The position numbers were made by a program, and so were the translations under genes. This document shows positions 1-6,240 of a stretch of DNA of 13,363 nt, piece after piece. Positions within the stretch are counted from its first letter, which is position 1; the number at the start of each line of letters is the position of its first letter. Below the pieces are notes generated by a model, which saw only the letters and a list, made by a program, of their open reading frames with translations, was not told the origin of the DNA and made no database searches. The DNA comes from CAYSPU01 sp964432995 (GTDB lineage Bacteria > Verrucomicrobiota > Verrucomicrobiia > Limisphaerales > JAHDYP01): the NCBI GenBank assembly GCA_964432995.1, contig CAYSPU010000164.1, positions 1 through 13,363 on the forward strand, read 5' to 3'.

Positions 1-2
1 CC

Positions 3-65
3 TCCAATCGTTCGCTGCGCCTTGGGCCCATCCGCTGCGTAACGCCGGCTTTCCGGCCGGCATGA
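3..65 (+). CDS. possible C-terminal end of an upstream gene (partial)
   Basis: A reading frame entering from the left edge codes for about 20 residues and stops with TGA at 63-65. That stop overlaps the ATG at 62-64 of the next gene in the ATGA pattern typical of translationally coupled operon genes. The fragment is too short to identify. A second frame also enters from the edge and stops with TAA at 40-42, so the choice rests only on the overlap. If real, it means the lipoprotein and vWA genes are the distal part of a longer operon. Confidence 0.3.
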   Translation, partial: SNRSLRLGPIRCVTPAFRPA

Positions 66-1063
66 CGCCGACACGAATGTCTGCGCTACGCTGGTGGGAA
101 AGACGTTGGCTGCCGGTGGCTCGGCGCGCGGCCGTCACGGTGGCTGGGGCGCTGGCGGCCGCGGCGCTTTCCAGTTGCGCGCCCGCCTCGGACACGGAAG
201 CGCCCGTGCGGAGCGCGCTGTTCGCGCGGGTGCAGGTGATCGGCACGCGCGGCACCGGTCTCGGCCAGTTCAACAAGCCCCGATCGGTCGCCATCGATTC
301 CCAGGATCGCCTCTACGTCGTCGATATGACGGCGCGCGTGCAGCGCTTCTCGGCGGCCGGCGATTACGAGGCCTGCTGGCAAATGCCGCAGACCGACCTG
401 GGCAAGCCCAAAGGGATGTGCCGCGACGAGCAGGGCAACGTGGTCGTGCTCGAACCGCATTACGCGAAGGTCAACCACTTCTCGCCCGCGGGGAAGTTGA
501 TCGAGCAGTGGGGACGCGAGGGAACCAACGCCGGTGAGTTCTACTTCCCGCGATCAGTCGCGGTCACGCCGCAGGGGGCCGTCTACGTCAGCGAATACGG
601 CCGGAACGAACGCGTGCAACTCTTCGGCCGAGACCGGACGCTGGTGCGGGTCCTGGGCGGCGCCGGTCGCGGCCCGGGCCAGTTCAATCGGCCCGAAGGG
701 GTGTGCCTCGATGCCCGCGGGCAGTTGCACGTGGCCGACTCGTGCAATCACCGGGTGCAGGTGTTCGGAGCCGACGGCCGTTTCCTGCGGTCGTACGGCA
801 CGCCGGGAAGCGGTCCCGGGGAAATGAGTTACCCCTACGATGTCCGGGTGGATGCCGCAGGCCGGCAGTACGTCTGCGAGTTTGGCAACAGCCGGATCCA
901 GGTCTGGGGGGCGGACGGGAAGTGCCTCGAGACCCTGGGCGGTTTGGGTTCCGCTCCGGGTCAACTCCACAACCCGTGGTCGATCGCCTTGGATTCGCGC
1001 GGCAATCTCTACGTGGCCGACGCGATGAACCACCGCGTGCAGAAGTTCGTGCGGCGGATCTGA
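62..1063 (+). CDS. NHL-repeat lipoprotein (six-bladed beta-propeller)
   Basis: A 333-residue exported lipoprotein. The N-terminus has an arginine-rich start, a hydrophobic Ala-rich stretch (about residues 22-36) and a lipobox LSSC with Cys39 as the likely lipidated residue. The rest is about six NHL repeats of roughly 45 residues from about residue 58 to the end. They are recognisable by the recurring pattern GxGxGQFNxPxxVAxDxxGxLYVxD followed by NHRVQxF, which predicts a closed six-bladed propeller used for protein or ligand binding. No catalytic residues are evident. The start at 62 is favoured by the ATGA overlap with an upstream frame; ATG 77 is an in-frame alternative that keeps the signal. 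The gene ends 3 nt before the vWA gene on the same strand, so the pair is probably co-transcribed and may act together at the envelope. Specific function is unknown. Confidence 0.88.
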   Translation: MTPTRMSALRWWERRWLPVARRAAVTVAGALAAAALSSCAPASDTEAPVRSALFARVQVIGTRGTGLGQFNKPRSVAIDSQDRLYVVDMTARVQRFSAAGDYEACWQMPQTDLGKPKGMCRDEQGNVVVLEPHYAKVNHFSPAGKLIEQWGREGTNAGEFYFPRSVAVTPQGAVYVSEYGRNERVQLFGRDRTLVRVLGGAGRGPGQFNRPEGVCLDARGQLHVADSCNHRVQVFGADGRFLRSYGTPGSGPGEMSYPYDVRVDAAGRQYVCEFGNSRIQVWGADGKCLETLGGLGSAPGQLHNPWSIALDSRGNLYVADAMNHRVQKFVRRI

Positions 1064-1066
1064 CCC

Positions 1067-3964
1067 GTGAGCGTGCAATTCACCCATCCGATTTGGTTGT
1101 GGCTGCTGCCGCTGGGCATTGCCTGGGTGCTGGGTCTCACCTGGCGTTCCGAAGTGCAGATCAGCGCCTGGCGCCGCTGGATTGCCGCCGGCTTGCGCGT
1201 CGTCATCGTCACCCTCCTGGCCTGCGCCCTCGCCGGCATCCAGTGGCGCAAACCCCAGGAAGGCATGAACGTCTTCTTCCTGCTGGATCGCTCCGACAGC
1301 GTCCCTTCCCCCCAGCAGGAGGCCGCGCGCGAATACGTCGCCCGCGTCTCCGAACTCAAGAAGAAAACCGACCAGGCCGGCGTCATCGTCTTCGGCAGCG
1401 AGGCCAGCATCGAATCCACCCCGCTCGCCACCGTGCCCCCCCCTGACACCAAAATCTTCGCCGTCGTCGACAGCCAGCGCACCGACATCGCCGCCGCCCT
1501 CCGCCTCGGCAGCGCCGCCTTCCCCGAGACCGGCCAGAAACGCCTCGTGCTCCTCTCCGACGGCAACGAGAACGTCGGTGACGCCTTCGCCGCCGCCGTC
1601 AACGCCCGCTCCATGCAGATCAGCATCGACGTCGTCCCCCTGGGAGTCACCCGCGGAGGCGACGTCTCCGTCCAAAAACTGAGCCTGCCCGCCAGCCTGA
1701 AACAGGGCCAGACCTTCGAGGTGAAGATCTTCGCCCAGGCCGACCGCGCCCAGGACGCCAACGTCCGCCTCTTCCTCAACGACCAGATGTTGGGCGAACA
1801 AAAGGTCCGGCTCGAGGCGGGCAAGAACCTCTTCGCCTTCCCCCAAACCCTCGAGCACCCGGCCTTCTACCGCTACGAAGTCCGCGTCGAAACCACCACC
1901 GATTCCGTCCCCCAGAACAACCGCGCCATCAACTTCACCAACGTCCGCGGCAAACCCCGCCTCCTCGTCGTGTCCAGCGAACCGGACAAGGAGACGGACC
2001 TGCTGAACGCCTTGCGCAGCCCCACCCTCGAGGTGCGATTGGCCGACATCACCGGATTCCCGGGGACGCTGGCCGAGATGCAGAGCTACGACGGGATCGT
2101 GCTCTGTAACATCGCGGCGGGGGACCTCGGCTTTGACCTGATGCGGTTGCTGGAGAGCGCGGTGCGGGATTTTGGCGTGGGCCTGGTGTGCATCGGAGGC
2201 GACCAGGCCTTCGCCGCGGGCAGCTACCGGGGCACGCCCCTGGACACCATGCTGCCCGTCGACATGGAGCTGAGCAGCAAGAAAGTGCTGCCCCCCGGCG
2301 CCGTCGTGCTGGTCATGCACGGAATGGAATTCAACAACGGCAACCAGGTCGCCCGCGACTGCGCCATCGGCGTGCTCGAAGCCCTCGGACCCCAGGACGA
2401 ACTGGGCGTCGTTCTTTGGGACGGCACCGAGCGGTGGCACGTCCCGCTCGACAAAGTGGGCGACAAGAAGTCCATGCGCCGCGCCATCGCCGGCATGAAC
2501 CAGGGCGACCTCCCCTCATTCGAGGGCGTCGTCACCAAGGCCTACGACGCCCTCCGCAAATCCAAAACCAGCCTCAAGCACATCATCGTCTTCAGCGACG
2601 GCGATCCCGGCCCCCCCTCCGAAGGATTGATGGCCAGCATCGTCCGCGACCGGATGACGCTGAGCACCGTCCTCATCTCCGGCCACGGCGGACCCGAAAC
2701 CATGCAATACATGGCCGACCGCGGCCGCGGCCGGTTCTACAACGTCACTTCCCCGGCCGACCTCCCGCAGATCTTCATCAAGGAAGCCGCCGTGATCCTC
2801 AAGTCCGCCATCTACGAAGAGCCATTCCGGCCCCAGGTGGCGGTCTCCACCGAGCTCGTCCGCGGCATCGCCGCCAGCGAGTGGCCGCAACTTCAGGGAT
2901 ACGTGGCCACCACGCAGAAGCCGCGCGCCGAAACCCCGTTGCTGACCGACAAAGGCGACCCCTTGCTGGCCCACTGGCAGTACGGCCTCGGCCGGGCCGT
3001 CGCCTTCACCTCGGACGCCCGCGCCAAATGGGCCCAGAACTGGGTCCGCTGGGAACGCTACCGCCAGTTCTGGTCGCAAATCGTCAACTGGAGCCTCCGC
3101 AAACTCGAAGCGGCCGACCTCAAGGCCGAGATCACCGTCGAACGCGGCGAAGGAGTCATCAGCGTCGAGGCGCTCGACGCCGAGGGTAATTTCCGCAACT
3201 TCCTCAATCTGCAGGGGACGGTGGTGAGCCCGAAAGGGGAGCGCCAGCCGGTGCTGCTCGAGCAGACCGGACCGGGACACTACGAAGCCAAGTTCCCCGC
3301 GCGCGAGGTGGGCGCCTACCTCCTCCAACTCTCGGAAATCCAGAACGGCCAGCCCCGGGGATCCATCGTCGTCGGCGCCAGCGTCAACTACTCCCCCGAG
3401 TTCAATGCCTCGGAACCGAACCGGAACCTGCTCCGCCGCCTGGCCGCAGCCGGCGGCGGCAAGGAACTCGATCCCGGTCTGCCGGTCGACAACCCGTTCC
3501 TCCACGACCGGATCAAGACCTTCCAGCCGCGCGACCTCTGGCAGTGGCTCTTGAAGTGGGCGATCGTCCTGTTCCCCCTCGACGTCGGCATCCGCCGCAT
3601 CTACATCGACCGCGCCGAATGGCTCAAGGCCACCCGAACCCTGCGCCGGTGGCTGTTCTTCTGGCACGGCAAGCCGCGCCCGGTCGAGGCCGATGAGTCG
3701 CTCGCCGCCTTGCTCGCCCGCCGCGAGCAGGTGCGCTCGAGGACAACCTCCGCCGCCGCGCACCAGGCCCCGGCGTCCCTGTTTGAGCCCAGCCGACCCG
3801 CGGTGGTTGCCGACATGCACGCCGACCGCGGTGCGCCGCTCCCCGAAGTGTCCACTACACCCCCGCCGGAAGCGCCCGGGGCCGCACCCGAGCCCAAGAC
3901 CCCGGCGAGCACCGCCAGTCGGTTGCTCGAGGCGAAGAAACGCGCCCAGCGCCGACACCAGTAA
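1067..3964 (+). CDS. vWA / GATase-fold membrane protein (BatA-like)
   Basis: A 965-residue membrane protein starting at GTG 1067, 3 nt after the lipoprotein stop. Two N-terminal membrane helices (about 8-26 and 38-58) have a basic loop between them. Next comes a vWA domain with an intact MIDAS: D74-x-S76-x-S78, T139 and the SDG aspartate D165. A beta-sandwich-like stretch (about 198-280) follows, then a class I glutamine-amidotransferase-like fold (about 295-400) containing the VCIGG turn, and a second vWA-like domain (about 410-585) whose MIDAS is degenerate. A further beta-rich region runs to about 780. A third helix (about 826-846) precedes a Pro/Ala-rich tail of about 115 residues. The basic loop suggests both vWA domains are periplasmic and the tail cytoplasmic. 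This layout matches large vWA proteins of PVC bacteria often labelled BatA-like or 'glutamine amidotransferase'. Amidotransferase activity is doubtful. A metal-dependent protein-binding role is inferred. Confidence 0.9.
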   Translation: MSVQFTHPIWLWLLPLGIAWVLGLTWRSEVQISAWRRWIAAGLRVVIVTLLACALAGIQWRKPQEGMNVFFLLDRSDSVPSPQQEAAREYVARVSELKKKTDQAGVIVFGSEASIESTPLATVPPPDTKIFAVVDSQRTDIAAALRLGSAAFPETGQKRLVLLSDGNENVGDAFAAAVNARSMQISIDVVPLGVTRGGDVSVQKLSLPASLKQGQTFEVKIFAQADRAQDANVRLFLNDQMLGEQKVRLEAGKNLFAFPQTLEHPAFYRYEVRVETTTDSVPQNNRAINFTNVRGKPRLLVVSSEPDKETDLLNALRSPTLEVRLADITGFPGTLAEMQSYDGIVLCNIAAGDLGFDLMRLLESAVRDFGVGLVCIGGDQAFAAGSYRGTPLDTMLPVDMELSSKKVLPPGAVVLVMHGMEFNNGNQVARDCAIGVLEALGPQDELGVVLWDGTERWHVPLDKVGDKKSMRRAIAGMNQGDLPSFEGVVTKAYDALRKSKTSLKHIIVFSDGDPGPPSEGLMASIVRDRMTLSTVLISGHGGPETMQYMADRGRGRFYNVTSPADLPQIFIKEAAVILKSAIYEEPFRPQVAVSTELVRGIAASEWPQLQGYVATTQKPRAETPLLTDKGDPLLAHWQYGLGRAVAFTSDARAKWAQNWVRWERYRQFWSQIVNWSLRKLEAADLKAEITVERGEGVISVEALDAEGNFRNFLNLQGTVVSPKGERQPVLLEQTGPGHYEAKFPAREVGAYLLQLSEIQNGQPRGSIVVGASVNYSPEFNASEPNRNLLRRLAAAGGGKELDPGLPVDNPFLHDRIKTFQPRDLWQWLLKWAIVLFPLDVGIRRIYIDRAEWLKATRTLRRWLFFWHGKPRPVEADESLAALLARREQVRSRTTSAAAHQAPASLFEPSRPAVVADMHADRGAPLPEVSTTPPPEAPGAAPEPKTPASTASRLLEAKKRAQRRHQ

Positions 3965-4006
3965 GCCGAAGGGCCGCTGTCCACTCGCGGGATGCGAACC
4001 CGAACC

Positions 4007-4744
4007 TCAAGGACCCCGGGCGCCTTCGTCCGCCCGCTGCGCCGCCTCAAGCAATAGCCCTTGCCAGGGGGCCTCAAGCGTGGCTGGTGGCAACTCGCCG
4101 CTTTTCACTTCGTGGATGCTGCCGCCACGCCAGGCCAGGATCCGCGACAGAGCGGACATCCCCTCCACCTGGTCGGAACCGTCGCCAGCCATCGCCTCGG
4201 CGTGGATGATCTCCCCTTCGCGGAAGTGGATGCTGCCGTGCCGCCCATCGCTGAGCGTGAAGTCGAGTCGCAGCGTCGCCCGGCCCAGGCACTTCAGTTG
4301 GACCACGTCCAGCACCGTCAGCCGGGTGAGCGATCCGGCAAAAGACGTGTCCTTCCGTCCCTCGAAAGCCGGCGAAACGGAGCGGTGGGCGCGGACGATC
4401 TGCGCCAATGCGCGCGGGTGTACCGGCTTCTCGAAGAAGTGCAGGATGCCGAAGGCCGTCGCCCGGTCGCGCATGCTGGGCACCGCGTCCGCGGTCATGA
4501 TGACCACCCCGGCCAAGGGATTCTTCCCCGTGATATCGATGATGAAATCGATCCCGCAGCCATCCGGCACGTGGACGTCCAGAACAAAGAAATCCAGGTC
4601 GAAAGCGTCGAGGAGCAGCCGCGCTTCCTGCACGGTGGAAGCGCGGTGGATGTCGATGTCCGGGAGCTCGCTCAGCAAGGCGCGGGAGAGGCTCACGGAG
4701 GTCACCACGTCATCTTCGAGGATCATCAGAGCGAACTTCTTCAT
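4007..4744 (-). CDS. response regulator with C-terminal DUF4388 (PATAN) domain
   Basis: A 245-residue cytoplasmic response regulator. Residues 1-122 form a receiver domain with the acidic pocket E10-D11-D12, phosphoacceptor D56 (VLDVHVPDG), the conserved T84 (IMTAD) and K106 in FEKP, so it should be phosphorylatable. Residues about 133-215 match DUF4388/PATAN: FxGSLxxLxVLDVVQL, then GSIHFREGEIIHAEA and ALSRILAWRGGS. There is no DNA-binding, enzymatic or GGDEF output, so signalling is probably by protein-protein contact. Some cyanobacterial PATAN regulators act on type IV pilus motors, but there the domain order is usually different. The ATG at 4744 begins a natural receiver sequence (MKKFALMILEDD). 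No good Shine-Dalgarno precedes it, and the frame stays open upstream into repeat-rich DNA. It converges on the vWA gene with a 42-nt gap lacking an obvious terminator. No histidine kinase is nearby. Confidence 0.88.
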   Translation of the reverse strand: MKKFALMILEDDVVTSVSLSRALLSELPDIDIHRASTVQEARLLLDAFDLDFFVLDVHVPDGCGIDFIIDITGKNPLAGVVIMTADAVPSMRDRATAFGILHFFEKPVHPRALAQIVRAHRSVSPAFEGRKDTSFAGSLTRLTVLDVVQLKCLGRATLRLDFTLSDGRHGSIHFREGEIIHAEAMAGDGSDQVEGMSALSRILAWRGGSIHEVKSGELPPATLEAPWQGLLLEAAQRADEGARGP

Positions 4745-4835
4745 GTGCGCCGCGAACCCGGTTTCGACCTGCAAGTGCCGCTCGCCGGCCGTTCCGGATG
4801 TCACCGATGAAAGGACAATGCAGCCGAGAAACCAA

Positions 4836-4867
4836 GGCAATTCTGGCAACGGGCAACTCTGGCAACG
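4836..4867. repeat. two tandem copies of a 16-bp unit
   Basis: The unit GGCAAYTCTGGCAACG occurs at 4836-4851 and again immediately at 4852-4867, differing at one base (T or C at position 6). Each unit is itself a near duplication of GGCAAYTCT and GGCAACG. It lies about 90 bp upstream of the response regulator start. It resembles the low-complexity spacer repeats common between genes in this kind of genome. No function can be assigned. Confidence 0.85.
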
Positions 4868-4926
4868 GGGGATCGAGACTTCCGAGTTGCTGGTTCGTTG
4901 GGATCTCGGACCACCGTGAAGGCGAC

Positions 4927-4964
4927 CTGCAAAACTTTGTTGCACCTGCAACAAAGTTTTGCAG
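4927..4964. repeat. 38-bp near-perfect palindrome (18-bp arms, 2-nt centre)
   Basis: The left arm 4927-4944 (CTGCAAAACTTTGTTGCA) and right arm 4947-4964 are exact reverse complements around the dinucleotide CC. The AT-rich arms contrast with the GC-rich surroundings, which suggests a dispersed REP/MITE-like element rather than local drift. It is not followed by a T-run on either strand, so it is not a standard intrinsic terminator. It could still form a strong hairpin in RNA or serve as a protein-binding site. Confidence 0.92.
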
Positions 4965-5031
4965 AGGCGTTCCCCGGGATTGCACCGGGCTGGATCCCGC
5001 TCCGCGGGCTCCTTCTCCACCGATGGTATGG

Positions 5032-5054
5032 GATCCCGCCGCCGAGGCGGGATC
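5032..5054. repeat. 9-bp stem, 5-nt loop hairpin
   Basis: GATCCCGCC at 5032-5040 and GGCGGGATC at 5046-5054 are perfect reverse complements separated by GCCGA. A second copy of GATCCCGC lies just upstream at about 4993-5000, next to a small CCCGC/GCGGG stem (4996-5008). Neither side has a T-tract, so a terminator role is unlikely. It is best described as a REP-like GC-rich hairpin. Confidence 0.75.
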
Positions 5055-5164
5055 TTCCCGGAGCCGACAGAACGCCCGTCCGCAGGGGCGAAAACCGCGC
5101 GCGGACCGGGGACGGCCGAATCCACCGCGCCACTGACGCGAGGATCCGGGCCGCTCCTCACGGC

Positions 5165-5192
5165 TTGACCTTGGAGGCGGCGCATCTATTGT
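5165..5192 (+). promoter_or_regulatory. possible sigma70-type promoter for the TIM-barrel gene
   Basis: A TTGACC box (5165-5170, 5 of 6 matches to the -35 consensus) lies 16 bp before TATTGT (5187-5192, 4 of 6 matches to the -10 consensus). Transcription would start near 5199, just before the octamer array, so the array would lie in the 5' leader of the gene beginning at 5289. The match was found by eye only. Confidence 0.4.
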
Positions 5193-5205
5193 GGGCGGCC
5201 GTTCC

Positions 5206-5261
5206 GCCGACTTGCCGGCTTGCCGGCTTGCCGACTCGCCGACATGCCGACTTGCCGACTT
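5206..5261 (+). repeat. seven tandem copies of the octamer GCCGACTT
   Basis: Seven contiguous 8-bp units start at 5206, 5214, 5222, 5230, 5238, 5246 and 5254. The units read GCCGACTT, GCCGGCTT (twice), GCCGACTC, GCCGACAT and GCCGACTT (twice), and a diverged GTGG follows. The array sits between the putative promoter and the start codon of the TIM-barrel gene. The unit length is not a multiple of three. There are no spacers, so this is not a CRISPR array. Confidence 0.93.
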
Positions 5262-5288
5262 GTGGGGTCGACAATTCCCATCCGGTCT

Positions 5289-6239
5289 ATGAACGATTGC
5301 AGCCGTCGTCAGTTCGTCGCCGTCAGTTCGGCGGCCGCCATGGGGTGGGCCGCCAGGGGCTTGACCTCCGTAGCGGCCGCCGGCTCTGCCCGCCATAGCT
5401 TGCGGCTTGGCGGACCGGTGTTCACCCCTCCCCACGACCCGGAGGAACTCGCCCGGGCCCATCGGCGCCTCGGATACGCCGCCGCCTATTGCCCGGACGT
5501 GAAACTCAATGATAGCGGCCGCATCCGCGCCCTCAGGGAGGCCTTCGCCCGGCAGAACCTCGTCATCGCCGAGGTCGGACGCTGGGTCAACTTGCTGGAC
5601 GCCGACCCGGAGAAGCGAAGGGAGAACCTGCAAACCGTGACGGACGGATTGGCGCTGGCCGAGGAGATCGGCGCCCTCTGCTGCGTGGACATCGCCGGTT
5701 CCTTCAGCCCGAAGGAGTGGTACGGCCCTGATCCGCGCAACCTGTCCGAGGAGTTTTTCGATGCCGCTGTCGAGAACGCCCGGAAGATCATCGATGCGGT
5801 CAAGCCGCGTCGGGCCAAGTTCTGCTACGAGATGATGGGGTGGGCGATTCCGGATAGCACGGACAGTTGCCTGAGGTTGTTCAAGGCGGTGGGGCGAAGA
5901 GGATTGGGCGTGCACCTGGATCCGTGCAACCTGGTGAACGCGCCGGAGAAGTTCTATCACACCGGGGATTTGGTCCGACGCTGCTGTGAGAAGCTGGGGC
6001 GCTTCATCGTCAGTTGCCACGCCAAAGACCTGACGTGGGATGTCGAAATGAACATCCACTTCCGCGAAGTCCGACCCGGCACCGGCGCTTTCGATTACCT
6101 GACCTATCTGAAGGAGTTGGCCAAGTTGCCCCAACGACCTCCGCTGATGCTCGAACACCTGTCCACCGCGGAGGAATACGACGCGGCGCGCCGGCACATC
6201 CTCGAGGTCGGGCAGAAAGCCGGTCTGGAGTTCGGGTGA
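5289..6239 (+). CDS. Tat-exported sugar phosphate isomerase/epimerase-like TIM-barrel protein
   Basis: A 316-residue protein of the xylose-isomerase-like TIM-barrel superfamily. The N-terminus carries a twin-arginine signal (S5-R6-R7-Q8-F9), a weakly hydrophobic Ala-rich stretch (10-31) and a plausible cleavage site near residue 34, so export in the folded state is expected. The barrel spans about 40-312. Likely metal ligands, judged by their positions at strand ends, are E181 (CYEMMGW), D211 (HLDPCN), H244 (SCHAKD) and E289 (MLEHL), the set used by this superfamily for divalent-metal-dependent isomerisation or epimerisation of sugars. The substrate cannot be told. ATG 5289 is chosen because it puts the Tat motif at residue 5. 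An in-frame ATG at 5220 lies inside the octamer repeat and is unlikely. No clear Shine-Dalgarno is present. The gene stops 1 nt before the stop of the convergent aminotransferase. Confidence 0.88.
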   Translation: MNDCSRRQFVAVSSAAAMGWAARGLTSVAAAGSARHSLRLGGPVFTPPHDPEELARAHRRLGYAAAYCPDVKLNDSGRIRALREAFARQNLVIAEVGRWVNLLDADPEKRRENLQTVTDGLALAEEIGALCCVDIAGSFSPKEWYGPDPRNLSEEFFDAAVENARKIIDAVKPRRAKFCYEMMGWAIPDSTDSCLRLFKAVGRRGLGVHLDPCNLVNAPEKFYHTGDLVRRCCEKLGRFIVSCHAKDLTWDVEMNIHFREVRPGTGAFDYLTYLKELAKLPQRPPLMLEHLSTAEEYDAARRHILEVGQKAGLEFG

Positions 6240-6240
6240 G

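Larger units (their letters stand above)
4745..5288. other. 544-bp intergenic region between divergent genes, rich in short repeats
   Basis: The gap separates the divergently read response regulator and Tat-signal TIM-barrel genes. Open frames of up to about 110 codons cross it on both strands, but their translations mostly read through repeats, have low complexity and show no domain. It contains a 16-bp direct repeat, a 38-bp palindrome, a smaller hairpin, a sigma70-like promoter and an octamer array, each listed separately. I see no RNA gene or mobile-element gene. No convincing promoter for the minus-strand regulator was found. Confidence 0.7.

Noticed and set aside
554..2440. 628-codon open frame on the minus strand opposite the NHL and vWA genes
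   Set aside because: It is a high-GC shadow. Its translation is Asp/Gly/Val/His-rich with no domain, while the plus-strand frames show clear NHL and vWA motifs.
2516..3958. 480-codon minus-strand open frame opposite the end of the vWA gene
   Set aside because: Antisense shadow of a well-supported gene; composition is typical of complementary codon bias.
3965..4006. tRNA-like or terminator-like signal between convergent genes
   Set aside because: Only a 4-bp stem (CGGG/CCCG) can be drawn. There is no T-tract and no cloverleaf.
4927..4964. Intrinsic terminator
   Set aside because: No T-run follows on either strand, and the two flanking genes are read away from it, so neither needs termination there.
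4745..5185. N-terminal extension of the response regulator up to 5185
   Set aside because: The extra 147 residues read through palindromes and direct repeats with no domain. The receiver domain starts naturally at ATG 4744.
5206..5261. Possible CRISPR array
   Set aside because: Eight-base units are contiguous with no spacers and no cas genes are present. It is a simple tandem repeat.
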